A DNA stretch of 61,165 bases from Chloroflexota bacterium (GTDB lineage Bacteria > Chloroflexota > Dehalococcoidia > Dehalococcoidales > UBA5760), in NCBI GenBank assembly GCA_015222205.1, contig JADFUW010000023.1, positions 1 through 61,165 on the forward strand, read 5' to 3'. Shown piece by piece: positions 10,016 to 17,962 of this stretch. The translations under genes were made by a program, and so were the position numbers. Position 1 is the first letter of the stretch. Every line of letters starts with the position of its first letter. The notes under the pieces were generated by a model, which was given only the letters and a program-made list of their open reading frames with translations, made no database searches and was not told the origin of the DNA.

Positions 10016-10558
10016 ATGGCACCCCCTAATCGCAAGCAGAAATCGCGCTTTGAGGGTGGGGGCTTGGTGCTTTTTACGGCCGTGCGCGAGGCAATGGAAG
10101 CGCAGAGGGTACTTAAGAAGACTGGATATCTGGTTAAGCTGGTTGCTCCGCCAGCGGAATTGCGTCGGGGCTGTGATTTAGCTGTGGAAATAAACCTGGT
10201 GGAAAAGCCGGGCATTGAGCGGTTACTTGACCACAGAAACGTTGCCTATCTCAGTGTTATTCCCATCAAAGTAGGCACTTCGGAATTACTGGAGGTTGTT
10301 AAGGTGACTGATTTTGGTGATTGGCTTATGGTTAAAGCGGGTAACATGAAACTCACCTTTGATAAGGAGAGCGGTGTCGTCGTAAATACCTCTGGCGGTG
10401 GTTGCCCCGATATCCCCTATCTCCACGCTGAGCTGATTAGCAAACTGCTTACGGAAGCGCCACGACCTAGGGACATTGGTTTTACCCTGTGTGCTTTGAT
10501 GCTGGACCACGCCTTCGAGGAGGGCTGTATTCTCTGGCAGGGAGCTAGGCAGCCATGA
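10016..10558 (+). CDS. DUF3343 (putative Se/S carrier-like) protein
   Basis: 180 residues from ATG 10016, which sits 4 nt after a GGAGG site. An in-frame GTG at 10001 lies upstream of that site and is less likely. The first ~75 residues are a DUF3343 domain: it begins LVLFTAVREAMEAQRVLKK and continues to a conserved RGCDLA with Cys53, the residue thought to carry sulfur or selenium in relatives. The second half, with SGGGCPDIPYLHAEL around Cys130, is unfamiliar. The stop overlaps the start of the next gene (ATGA at 10555-10558), so the two are translationally coupled. Together with the YedF-type gene downstream, the context points to selenium or sulfur handling. That role is inferred. Confidence 0.7.
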   Translation: MAPPNRKQKSRFEGGGLVLFTAVREAMEAQRVLKKTGYLVKLVAPPAELRRGCDLAVEINLVEKPGIERLLDHRNVAYLSVIPIKVGTSELLEVVKVTDFGDWLMVKAGNMKLTFDKESGVVVNTSGGGCPDIPYLHAELISKLLTEAPRPRDIGFTLCALMLDHAFEEGCILWQGARQP

Positions 10559-11457
10559 TGCTCATTGCCGGCACAGTTCCGGTTAAAGGCTTACCCCTGA
10601 CTATGGCCAAGGTAAGGGCAGAAGGAGAGTCCTTGGTTATCGATAGTCACCATATCCCTTGCACTCAGGGCACTGGAGCCACGATTAGTGCGGCGCTGGC
10701 AGCTACGGACTACTTAAAGCTGGAGCCCCCACAGGTGCTGGTGGTGGGAGATATTGGTAAGGGTAAGGGTAGCCGGGAGATTTACGAATATCTAATCCAG
10801 AGAGTCGGTGAGCTTTCCCCAGCAGTGCTGGTGCTGCATTACTGCCTTCCTGACATGGCCCTGATGAGGAGGCTGTGCCAATCCATCAAGGGGTGTAGCC
10901 AGAGACCGCTCATGGTGGCTGATGCCGGCTCAATGTATGCCGCTAAAGCTGCCGGCTTAGCCACGGAATTTGACATCTTCACCCCGGATGCTGCCGAGTT
11001 AGCTTTTCTGGCTGACCAAGGTGCCACCCATCCAGCCTATATTAACCGACACCTCTTTGATACCGATATTGCCCGACTGCCGAGACTGATAGTGGATGCT
11101 TACCGGCACCGGAATGCCGCCAAGCTATTACTGGTTAAGGGGGCCACCGACTATATTGTCCGTGATGGTGATATTCTGGCTACCATCGCTGAACCCGATG
11201 TACCCGAGCTAGAGGCCATCGGGGGCACCGGCGATAGCGTAACGGGGCTGGTCTCTGCCTTCTCCTATATTGGTCTGGAGCTTCATGAGGCGGCTATAAT
11301 TGCTGCCAAGACAAACCGTATGGCGGGAAAATTTGCTAGTGTAACTCCAGCTGCCGGGGTGAGGCAAATTATCGGCCAGTTTCCCTCTGTATTCAGGGAG
11401 TATCTTTGTCACTGGAGCGGAGTCTGCCATGTGGAAGGAGGCAACTATCATGACTGA
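10555..11457 (+). CDS. YjeF-C/NAD(P)H-hydrate dehydratase-like kinase-fold protein
   Basis: 300 residues of the ribokinase-like fold, closest by eye to the NAD(P)H-hydrate dehydratase (YjeF C-terminal) branch. An Asp-rich VADAG is at 121-125, TPDAAELAFL at 143-152, KGATDYIV near 195-202, and the anion-hole motif GGTGDSVTG at 223-231 with the catalytic Asp. The N-terminal segment (IPCTQGTGATISAALAAT) is atypical. Two ATGs lie in tandem at the start, inside an ATGA overlap with the DUF3343 gene. The end overlaps yedF by 8 nt. The fixed packing between two selenium-type genes suggests a dedicated kinase or dehydratase for an Se/S-related metabolite rather than a general repair enzyme. That is inference. 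Confidence 0.65.
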   Translation: MMLIAGTVPVKGLPLTMAKVRAEGESLVIDSHHIPCTQGTGATISAALAATDYLKLEPPQVLVVGDIGKGKGSREIYEYLIQRVGELSPAVLVLHYCLPDMALMRRLCQSIKGCSQRPLMVADAGSMYAAKAAGLATEFDIFTPDAAELAFLADQGATHPAYINRHLFDTDIARLPRLIVDAYRHRNAAKLLLVKGATDYIVRDGDILATIAEPDVPELEAIGGTGDSVTGLVSAFSYIGLELHEAAIIAAKTNRMAGKFASVTPAAGVRQIIGQFPSVFREYLCHWSGVCHVEGGNYHD

Positions 11458-12022
11458 AGTTGACGCCCGGGGGCTTCCCTGCCCTCAACCAGTTATCAAA
11501 ACCAAGAAGGCGCTGGAGGCAATTGAAGAGGGGGCAGTTACCGTTCTGGTCGATAGCCCTGAGAGCCGTGAGAATGTGCAGCGATTCGCCCAGAGTGAGG
11601 GCTGTCGGGTAGAGTTACAGGAGAGAGAAGGGGTTTTCTACCTAGATATTACTAAGGGGCAATCAAGTCAAGCTGAGCCAAAAGAAAGTGGCGACGTTAT
11701 CTTAATTACTAGTGATCGGCTCGGTACTGGAGATAAGAGGTTGGGGGAAATATTGATGAAGGCCTTCCTTAATACCCTATGGGACTATGAGCCTAAGCCA
11801 GCCAAGCTACTATTTATTAACAACGGAGTAAGGCTGACTATTGAAGGCTCTGGGGTTCTGGAAACCTTGCAGATGCTAGAGAAAAAGGGAGTGCAGATAT
11901 TTTCCTGTGGCACCTGTTTGGAGTATTATAACCTGAAAGAGAAGCTAAGGGTGGGACTGGTTAATAACATGTATGCCACTGTGGATGCTCTGCTTTCGGC
12001 CACTAAAGTCATAAAGATTTAA
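11450..12022 (+). CDS. yedF: YedF-type sulfurtransferase-like selenium metabolism protein
   Basis: 190 residues from ATG 11450, chosen because AAGGAGG (11435-11441) lies 8 nt before it. An upstream in-frame GTG lacks a site. Residues 1-70 are a TusA domain with the persulfide motif GLPCPQP (Cys11). Residues about 80-190 are a DsrE/DsrF-like domain with FSCGTCLEYY. This two-domain architecture is that of the selenium-metabolism YedF family, usually found near selD or selenium-dependent molybdenum hydroxylase genes. Neither is in this window. The gene overlaps its upstream neighbour by 8 nt and is followed 10 nt later by the HIT gene. Confidence 0.85.
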   Translation: MTEVDARGLPCPQPVIKTKKALEAIEEGAVTVLVDSPESRENVQRFAQSEGCRVELQEREGVFYLDITKGQSSQAEPKESGDVILITSDRLGTGDKRLGEILMKAFLNTLWDYEPKPAKLLFINNGVRLTIEGSGVLETLQMLEKKGVQIFSCGTCLEYYNLKEKLRVGLVNNMYATVDALLSATKVIKI

Positions 12023-12032
12023 GGGGGGTTAA

Positions 12033-12506
12033 ATGGAGCAGATTTGGGCGCCGTGGCGTATAAAGTATATTCAGATGGGAAAGCCGGAAGGCTGCATTTT
12101 GTGTGACAAACCAGGGCAGAATAATGATGCCCAAAACTATATTCTGTATCGGGGAAGCAAAAACTTTGTTATTATGAATGCTTATCCCTATAACCCGGGG
12201 CATCTGATGGTAGCCCCCTACCGGCACGTAGCCAGTCTGGACGAACTGACTGATGACGAACTTCACGAGCACTTTAACATAGTCAGCCGGAGTGTCAGGC
12301 TCTTGAGGCAGGTATTTACCCCCGGTGGTTTTAATATAGGCGTAAACATGGGCAAGGTGGCTGGTGCCGGTATAGATGAGCATATCCACACTCATATTGT
12401 ACCCCGGTGGCAGGGTGATACCAACTTTATGCCGGTAATATCTGAGGTGCGGGTAGTTCCTGAGGCCCTGGCTGAAACCTACGGTAAGCTAAAAGGCAAA
12501 TTCTGA
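12033..12506 (+). CDS. HIT-family nucleotide hydrolase/transferase
   Basis: 157 residues. The histidine triad is H117-I-H119-T-H121 followed by IVPRW, the nucleophile site that forms a nucleotidyl-histidine intermediate on substrates such as AppppA or AMP-lysine. CILCDKP at 21-27 gives a possible zinc half-site. The N-terminal WAPWRIKYI is typical of the bacterial Ap4A-phosphorylase-like/FHIT branch. Strong ribosome site AAGGGGGG before ATG 12033. It is the last gene of the operon, 10 nt after yedF, and is followed by a convergent tRNA-Glu. Exact substrate unknown. Confidence 0.87.
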   Translation: MEQIWAPWRIKYIQMGKPEGCILCDKPGQNNDAQNYILYRGSKNFVIMNAYPYNPGHLMVAPYRHVASLDELTDDELHEHFNIVSRSVRLLRQVFTPGGFNIGVNMGKVAGAGIDEHIHTHIVPRWQGDTNFMPVISEVRVVPEALAETYGKLKGKF

Positions 12507-12522
12507 TTTAGGGTAGATATCT

Positions 12523-12598
12523 TGGTGCCCCCAAGCGAATTCGAATCGCTGTTACCGGCTTGAAAGGCCGATGTCCTAGGCCTCTAGACGATGGGGGC
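12523..12598 (-). tRNA. tRNA-Glu (anticodon TTC)
   Basis: A full cloverleaf reads on the minus strand. GCCCCCA (12592-12598) pairs with TGGGGGC. The anticodon loop CTTTCAA gives anticodon TTC for glutamate. The T arm contains TTCGAAT. CCA is encoded at the 3' end (12523-12525 on the + strand). 76 nt. It converges on the HIT gene, whose stop is 16 nt away. Confidence 0.95.
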
Positions 12599-12609
12599 GC
12601 ACTATCTAA

Positions 12610-12639
12610 AGTATAGCAGAGATACAAGCCAGTGAGCAA
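12610..12639 (-). promoter_or_regulatory. Promoter of tRNA-Glu
   Basis: On the minus strand: TTGCTC (12634-12639), an 18-nt spacer and TATACT (12610-12615). Transcription would start near 12603, five bases before the mature tRNA. The -35 shares TTGCT with that of tRNA-Pro. Confidence 0.65.
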
Positions 12640-12773
12640 TGTATATATAGGTGTCTATTGGCTCCGCATTGGTTTGTCTTAGGGTTACCGTTCTCTCTCG
12701 GTCTTTATTTAATATCCCCCCTATCTATTCCTCTTTATGACCACCCCCTTAAATATGCTACTATAGAGGTCAA

Positions 12774-13388
12774 ATGCGTAATATATTTAGCCGTGAAAAG
12801 CTGGGTGGCACAGAGAAGAGAGACTGGCTGGGGGTAGTTCTGAAAGGGAAAGTGCTGCCGGTATTGGGCATTGCTACTGTCGTCGCTATTACGGTGGCTA
12901 TCTTTCTCTATCGGGACCGGGTTGCTGAGCTTGGCGTTTTGGGCTATCCCGGTGTTTTCCTGGTCAGTATGGTCTGGAACTCCACCGTGCTGGTCCCGAT
13001 TCCCAGTTTCTGGACCTATTTCTTTCTGGGTCAAATTTTTCATCCGGCGCTTGTTGGGCTGGCTGGTGGGAGTGGAGCCTCTGTTGGTGAGCTAACCAGC
13101 TGGCTGGCAGGGTACAGCGGCCGGGTGATTTTGGAACGGCGAAGGCTGAAGATATATACCCGGGTAGAGAACTGGATAAAGAAATGGGGACTGGTTGTTA
13201 TCTTTGCTTTTAACCTGGTGCCCTTTTTCCCCTTTGACATAGTGGGGATAGCGGCGGGGGCGACACGTTTTCCCCTGTGGAAGTTCTATCTAGCGTGCCT
13301 GGCGGGTAGAAGCCTGGCTTACGGGTTTATCGCCTTTGTTGGCTCTCAGGGATGGATACCGCCGTTACCGTTTCTTAATCCCCCATAG
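12774..13388 (+). CDS. VTT/SNARE-associated (DedA-superfamily) membrane protein
   Basis: 204 residues with about five membrane segments (near 30-48, 56-75, 84-105, 146-166, 175-192). The VTT signature is split in the usual way: a re-entrant region WNSTVLVPIPSFW, then a glycine-rich stretch GLAGGSGASVGELTSW, then LVPFFPFDIVGIAAG. Members of this superfamily act as lipid scramblases or transporters in the inner membrane. The short cytoplasmic N-terminus is basic. Start ATG 12774 follows GAGGTC. The last 24 nt overlap the end of the convergent MFS gene. Confidence 0.8.
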   Translation: MRNIFSREKLGGTEKRDWLGVVLKGKVLPVLGIATVVAITVAIFLYRDRVAELGVLGYPGVFLVSMVWNSTVLVPIPSFWTYFFLGQIFHPALVGLAGGSGASVGELTSWLAGYSGRVILERRRLKIYTRVENWIKKWGLVVIFAFNLVPFFPFDIVGIAAGATRFPLWKFYLACLAGRSLAYGFIAFVGSQGWIPPLPFLNPP

Positions 13389-14645
13389 TAGTGCCGAGCT
13401 GACAATAAGAGATGTAAGAGAGGCTAGAAGCATAGCTGTGTAGCCCAGACCAAAGCGGCGAGCATTAAAGAAGTCAATCATCGGTCCCTGGAGGCGAGCC
13501 AGGGCTGAGCCACCGGCCGAAGCGAGATTGGTCAGACCAATGTATTTCCCGGCTTCATCCTTGGGGACCACATCTACTGCCAGTGCCCAGTTACTGCTCA
13601 TCAGGCCGGCGAAGCCAATTCCCATAAGGATGGCGCTGGTTAAGATAAACTGGTAGCTGCGGAAGAAGAACAGTAGCCCAATCCCTATAGCACTAATAAG
13701 CCCCGAGGTAAGGCCAATCGGTCTGCGTCCGAACTTATCCGACAGGAAGCCGGCAGGGTAGACCATACCTAGCATGCACAGAGAAGACACTAGGGTAAAG
13801 TTGCCCATAGTGGCAGCCGGATTAGCCACAGCGAGATAGTCCCGGAAAAAATATAGCCCAAATGCCTGAAACGCAGTTAGGGGGATGATGAAAAAGAGGC
13901 GGGAGAGCACAAACCGGATAAAATCAGGGTTCGCCTTAACATCAATCCTAAAGGTTTTAGATAGCGTTGATAGCAAGGGCAGCTTAGGCCCACCGGCTCC
14001 AGGCTGCTCTTTGACCATGAGTACAGTGGCGAGCATAGTGCCCAGGAAAACAGCCGCCAGTGTACCCAGGCTTAGCCATAGCCACCGGCCTCCCTCGCTG
14101 GTAGCGTAGTTACCCATTAGGTTACCTATTAACCAGATGGAGATACCTGCCCCCAATATCTCGAGCAGGCCCTTTATCCCTGAGGCTAGCCCCCTCTTCC
14201 CTCCCGGCACTAGGTCGGGAATAAAGGCTAGATATGGCCCCAGTGCCGTATTGGCGCTAATCTGCAGCAGGTAGTAGGTGGCAAAAAGGATGGGCCAGCC
14301 TTTAGCTAGGCCTATTCCGGGTAGAAATGACAGCGTCAATATAGCGCCGATAAGGATGTAGGGGCGCCGCCGTCCCCACTTAAGACCAGAGCGGTCACTC
14401 ATGGCCCCCGCTATCGGCTGGACGACTATAGCCAGGAGTAAGCCGGTAACAGTAAGCAACCCGAGGTAGGTAGCCTGCTGTCCCGCAGGGAAGAAGTCGG
14501 CTATCCGCAGGGGCAGAATGATGCTGTGCAGGCTGCTCCAGAGAGCCGTCATGGCCAGGCCAAAGATGGTAATCTTGACATAGTCAACCCGGCGAAACTC
14601 CTTAGCCTTGCCACCAGTGTCGTTATTGCCGTCTAATCTTCTCAT
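13365..14645 (-). CDS. MFS transporter, GPH/SLC45-like
   Basis: 426 residues with twelve predicted membrane helices. The pattern QPIAGAMSDRSGLKWGRRRP between helices 2 and 3 is the MFS loop motif as it appears in glycoside/sucrose-type carriers. A matching FLSDKFGRRPIG appears in the second half. Substrate unknown; sugars are the usual cargo for this branch. It is divergent from the radical SAM-SPASM gene, and its 3' end overlaps the VTT gene by 24 nt. No ribosome site is evident before ATG 14645. Confidence 0.82.
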   Translation of the reverse strand: MRRLDGNNDTGGKAKEFRRVDYVKITIFGLAMTALWSSLHSIILPLRIADFFPAGQQATYLGLLTVTGLLLAIVVQPIAGAMSDRSGLKWGRRRPYILIGAILTLSFLPGIGLAKGWPILFATYYLLQISANTALGPYLAFIPDLVPGGKRGLASGIKGLLEILGAGISIWLIGNLMGNYATSEGGRWLWLSLGTLAAVFLGTMLATVLMVKEQPGAGGPKLPLLSTLSKTFRIDVKANPDFIRFVLSRLFFIIPLTAFQAFGLYFFRDYLAVANPAATMGNFTLVSSLCMLGMVYPAGFLSDKFGRRPIGLTSGLISAIGIGLLFFFRSYQFILTSAILMGIGFAGLMSSNWALAVDVVPKDEAGKYIGLTNLASAGGSALARLQGPMIDFFNARRFGLGYTAMLLASLTSLIVSSALLWGIKKR

Positions 14646-14708
14646 GTTTATAAATAAAGCATAGCAGAGGCAGGGTCACTAGACAATACGCAATCTAACC
14701 CTTTCGGT

Positions 14709-14738
14709 TTGATTTCACCTCCTGCCACCAGCTATACT
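14709..14738 (+). promoter_or_regulatory. Promoter of the radical SAM-DUF1464 operon
   Basis: TTGATT (14709-14714), an 18-nt spacer and TATACT (14733-14738), about 45 nt before the TTG start at 14783. It lies in the 137-nt gap shared with the divergent MFS gene. Confidence 0.5.
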
Positions 14739-14782
14739 ACTTGATGACATGTAGCATAGTTTTAGGCTGAGGAGTTTATATC

Positions 14783-15826
14783 TTGCGTGAAGTTAAATCC
14801 CCCTATCTGGTTGATTGGGCAATAACCCCGAAGTGTAATCTGAGCTGCCAGCACTGCCGTGGTTTTCCTGAGGGAGAGGTCTCAACTGAGAGAGCCAGAG
14901 GGCTTATCGCTGAGATAGCTGAACTGGGGCCGGACTGGGTTATTGTTGAGGGTGGTGAGCCGCTACTGCGGGAAGATATCTTTGAGCTATTGGGCTTAAT
15001 GCGAGACAGACGGCTTACGGTTCACCTGATTACTAATGGCATGCTGGTAAACCCCCAGATAATAAGTGCCCTTAAGCAGCTAGGGGTGAAGGTGATGGTG
15101 AGCATTGATGGTGCCACCAGGGCAACCTATGAGGCCATAAGAGACGGGGCTAGCTTTGCCCAGGTGGTTCGCTCAGCTCGCAGTTATGCCAAAGCCGGGC
15201 TGCTGGAGGCAATAAATTTTACCCTGCTCAGAACGAACTATACTGAAATACCGGGGCTCTTGGAGCTAGCGGCACGGATTGGGGTGGAAAGGGTAACGAT
15301 TATTGGGCTCAAGCCGTGCCGGGATTTCCGTGAGAAGCTTCTCACCCCTGAGGAATATGGAGAGGCCATCAGGCTTACCTGCCAGGCAGCCCAGAAAACA
15401 GGGGTTGAGTTCTTCTTTGACGAGCCATTCTTCTGGTCGGTAGTTAAGGAATGGGGACTTATGGCCCAGATGCCAGCGGCGGGCACCGGGATTTTGGTTT
15501 CCTCAACCTCGGCGTGCATCTTTGGGGAGTATATTTTTGTTGAGACTGATGGCGGGGTGAAGCCGTGCAGCTTTTCCCCGATGAGTGTCGGTAATGTCAA
15601 TGAGAAATCACTGGTCCGAATCTGGGAAGAGATGCTTTCCTCCCCCCTACTTAACCAGATTAAAGACCCCAAGACCAGAACCGGCTATTGCCTGAGTTGC
15701 CCGTATCTGGAGGAGTGTAAGGGGTGCCGCTCCCGGACCTTTGCCCTCACCGGGGACTGGTTTGCCGCCGATGCTGTTTGCCCGTTAATTCATAAGAATT
15801 CAGCCGTCAGGGAGGGGATTAAGTGA
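14783..15826 (+). CDS. Radical SAM/SPASM-domain protein
   Basis: 347 residues. The radical SAM cluster motif is C18-NLS-C22-QH-C25. GGEPLLREDIF follows at about 57 and binds SAM. The C-terminal SPASM region has CSFSPMSVGNV and then CLSCPYLEECKGC plus a last Cys in DAVCPL, enough ligands for one or two extra 4Fe-4S clusters. SPASM enzymes modify peptides, proteins or tetrapyrroles (for example AhbC/AhbD in alternative haem synthesis). No precursor peptide gene is visible next door. Start TTG 14783 is behind an AGGAGT site. The stop overlaps the GTG of the DUF1464 gene (GTGA), so the two products are probably made in equal amounts and work together. Confidence 0.85.
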   Translation: MREVKSPYLVDWAITPKCNLSCQHCRGFPEGEVSTERARGLIAEIAELGPDWVIVEGGEPLLREDIFELLGLMRDRRLTVHLITNGMLVNPQIISALKQLGVKVMVSIDGATRATYEAIRDGASFAQVVRSARSYAKAGLLEAINFTLLRTNYTEIPGLLELAARIGVERVTIIGLKPCRDFREKLLTPEEYGEAIRLTCQAAQKTGVEFFFDEPFFWSVVKEWGLMAQMPAAGTGILVSSTSACIFGEYIFVETDGGVKPCSFSPMSVGNVNEKSLVRIWEEMLSSPLLNQIKDPKTRTGYCLSCPYLEECKGCRSRTFALTGDWFAADAVCPLIHKNSAVREGIK

Positions 15827-16878
15827 GGGTTATCGGGATAGACCCCGGGACAGGGAGCTTTGATTTCTTCGGTATGGACGGGGAAGGAGTCATCCTGGAT
15901 ACTTCGGTGCCGGTGCCTGAGGTTGCCCGGAACCCCAAGGTGCTCCTGGATACGGTGAGGAGTGTCTTCCCACTGGATATGATAGTCGGCCCCTCAGGCT
16001 ATGGCCTGCCGCTAACCCCAATCCGGGATATAACCGAGCGGGAGCTAACCATGATGGTGCCTGATGACAAGAGTATTCCCCTGTATGATGGCATCCGGAT
16101 GGTTATCCGGCTGATGCAGGATGAAGGCTTCCCGCTTTATTTTACCCCTGGCGTCATTCACCTTCCCACCGTGCCCCGTTATCGTAAAGCCAACAAGATG
16201 GACATGGGCACGGCGGATAAGGTATGCTGTGTTGCCCTGGCTATGAGAGACCAGGCCGAGCTTTACGGCATAGACTACGGCGCCACCTCTTTTATCCTGG
16301 CAGAGATAGGCTATGCCTTCAATGCCATAATCGGCGTTGACGGGGGCAAGATAGTTGACGGTTCGGGAGGGACATCGGGGGGACCTGGTTTTATCACTCT
16401 GGGCAGTATGGATGCTGAGCTGGCAGTGCGTTTGGGAAGCTTTCCCGGGGCAGTGCTCTTTAGCGGTGGTGCCAAGGATGTGAGCGGCAAAGATGACTTA
16501 ACCCCTGAGGAGCTGGCTCGGGAGCACCATAAATATCCAGAGTCGTGGGGTATGCTTCTGGAAAGTATCACCAAAGGGGTGGCGGCGGTGATGGTTAGCG
16601 TGGGCAGTCCACGGGAGATTCTGCTTTCGGGCCGGCTCTCCCGAATTCCCGAGATTAGGGAGGCGCTGGCGGATAAGCTGGCTCAATTTGGAAAGGTGCG
16701 GAGATTGGGGAGACGGGCCAGCGTCGCCAAGGAGGCGGCGGAAGGGGCATATATCGTCGGGGAGGGGCTATTGGGTGGCAGATATAAGGCTATTATAGAT
16801 TCTCTGGAGCTTAGGGGAGCCAGCGGCACCATGTTTGACTATGTTCTGCTCAAGGGAGCCGAGCCGGAGAAGCCGTAA
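15823..16878 (+). CDS. DUF1464 family protein (predicted butyrate-kinase-like ASKHA protein)
   Basis: 351 residues. The N-terminal VIGIDPGTGSFDFF is the phosphate-1 loop of the actin/sugar-kinase/Hsp70 fold. DGGKIVDGSGGTSGGPGF at about 173 and LFSGGAKDVSG are the phosphate-2 and adenosine-type glycine-rich motifs. LLSGRLSRIPEI is also typical. The family (COG2441) is best known from archaea and is only predicted to be a butyrate kinase. It starts at GTG 15823, in a 4-nt overlap with the radical SAM gene. That coupling argues against simple butyrate metabolism and for a shared pathway with the SPASM enzyme. The substrate is not identifiable from sequence. Confidence 0.75.
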   Translation: MRVIGIDPGTGSFDFFGMDGEGVILDTSVPVPEVARNPKVLLDTVRSVFPLDMIVGPSGYGLPLTPIRDITERELTMMVPDDKSIPLYDGIRMVIRLMQDEGFPLYFTPGVIHLPTVPRYRKANKMDMGTADKVCCVALAMRDQAELYGIDYGATSFILAEIGYAFNAIIGVDGGKIVDGSGGTSGGPGFITLGSMDAELAVRLGSFPGAVLFSGGAKDVSGKDDLTPEELAREHHKYPESWGMLLESITKGVAAVMVSVGSPREILLSGRLSRIPEIREALADKLAQFGKVRRLGRRASVAKEAAEGAYIVGEGLLGGRYKAIIDSLELRGASGTMFDYVLLKGAEPEKP

Positions 16879-16957
16879 GAATTTCTGCCTCAGACCAATC
16901 TTTTTATGTGGGCTAATCTCCTACTTTCAAACCGAAGTGAGCCAATCTTGTGTTTAC

Positions 16958-17009
16958 TCCTAGTTTCAAGCGTTAACCAAGGCTGTGCTATAATATCAGG
17001 TGTAGAGAT
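16958..17009 (+). repeat. Imperfect direct repeat, copy 1 (promoter copy in front of HEPN gene)
   Basis: Shares TTTCAAG, then a similar spacer, then the near-identical segment GCTGTGCTATAATATCAGGT and TAGAG, with 17900-17951 in front of prfA. The match weakens further upstream but stays recognisable (TGTG..TACTC). The two copies bracket the HEPN gene. Confidence 0.8.
16965..16994 (+). promoter_or_regulatory. Promoter of the HEPN-like gene
   Basis: TTCAAG (16965-16970), an 18-nt spacer and TATAAT (16989-16994). Because this promoter lies inside the longest possible reading frame (from 16906), the true start must be downstream, at ATG 17047. Confidence 0.6.
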
Positions 17010-17046
17010 AGTAGGAATCTGTCTAGGGGTAAGAGCGGGGGAAAAT

Positions 17047-17829
17047 ATGATTAAACAGCGCATATGGAGTTATATCCAAATTGGTACTGACCTCCGTTAC
17101 CTACAAGATGCCGGAGAGGGCTATTATCTGAAAAGAAAAGGTGAAGGTGGCTGGATTCTTGATAATATCAAGGAAACACTTGATGCTCTTGATAAGTTTG
17201 GACTCCCAGTTACTAAGCGAGCCTCCATAGAGTTACAGGAATTCTATAACAAACGTCGGAACTGTAAGTTTGATACACGGATTACGGCGGAGGAAGCTTC
17301 TAAATTAAATGGAATTATTAACACACTAAGGCATACTTTTACGTTTGAAGCTCAAGGCATATTCGCTTATATTGTGACTGACAAGAGGATAGATACAAAT
17401 AAGTTACTAAGCGATGTTCCTGCACTATTTAACAATGGAGTATTCCACCTAATGCCTGACATGGCTCAGTATGATTTTAGGGAAGCTGGGAAATGTATTG
17501 CCTATGAGTTACCGACTGCAGGTGCGTTTCACGTTTTACGTGGAACGGAATCAACATTACGTTTATACTATTGCAAGCATGTCAAGCGACGTCGTATTTC
17601 CACTCTATTATGGCGACCAATGGTAGAACATTTAAGAAAGTGCAAGAGACCAATATCTAAGATTCTCTTAGATAACCTTGACAATATAGCTGTTAATTTT
17701 AGAAATCCGACGGCGCATCCTGAATATAAATACGACATTAACGAAGTTCAGGGTTTATTTAATTTATGTGTCGATGTCAACAACAGAATGATTGGTGACC
17801 TAATTAAACATAAATTGATTTCCCCATAA
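17047..17829 (+). CDS. HEPN-domain-like protein, possible RNase/abortive-infection effector
   Basis: 260 residues from ATG 17047 (GGGGGAAAAT before it). A frame extending up to 16906 lacks a ribosome site and contains the promoter. The C-terminal third is helical and carries R219-N-P-T-A-H224, the R(N/D/H)xxxH motif of HEPN ribonucleases, preceded by FHVLRGTESTLRLYY, a helix often seen in C-terminal HEPN families. I do not recognise the N-terminal 150 residues, which look helical and include a basic GYYLKRKGEGGW stretch. The gene is clearly richer in A+T than its neighbours and is flanked by a duplicated promoter, so it was probably acquired. No antitoxin-like partner is adjacent. The role in defence is inferred. 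Confidence 0.6.
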   Translation: MIKQRIWSYIQIGTDLRYLQDAGEGYYLKRKGEGGWILDNIKETLDALDKFGLPVTKRASIELQEFYNKRRNCKFDTRITAEEASKLNGIINTLRHTFTFEAQGIFAYIVTDKRIDTNKLLSDVPALFNNGVFHLMPDMAQYDFREAGKCIAYELPTAGAFHVLRGTESTLRLYYCKHVKRRRISTLLWRPMVEHLRKCKRPISKILLDNLDNIAVNFRNPTAHPEYKYDINEVQGLFNLCVDVNNRMIGDLIKHKLISP

Positions 17830-17899
17830 CAAGTATAGAATACCCCGTCTGAATTCTCCCCCAGTATTGTTTGAGTACTATCTATGTCTGTGCATACTC

Positions 17900-17951
17900 A
17901 GCCCCGTTTCAAGTCCTAATTGACGCTGTGCTATAATATCAGGTATAGAGG
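17900..17951 (+). repeat. Imperfect direct repeat, copy 2 (prfA promoter region)
   Basis: Second copy of the repeat seen at 16958-17009. The block GCTGTGCTATAATATCAGGT is shared exactly, and TTTCAAG is at the same distance. Confidence 0.8.
17908..17937 (+). promoter_or_regulatory. Promoter of prfA-prmC
   Basis: TTCAAG (17908-17913), 18 nt, TATAAT (17932-17937), about 25 nt before ATG 17963. An alternative TTGACG lies within the spacer, too close to the -10 to serve as a -35. Confidence 0.6.
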
Positions 17952-17962
17952 TGCTTTAAATT

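Noticed and set aside
16906-17046. N-terminal extension of the HEPN-like gene (47 codons)
   Set aside because: It contains the gene's own -35/-10 promoter and has no ribosome site; ATG 17047 is preferred.
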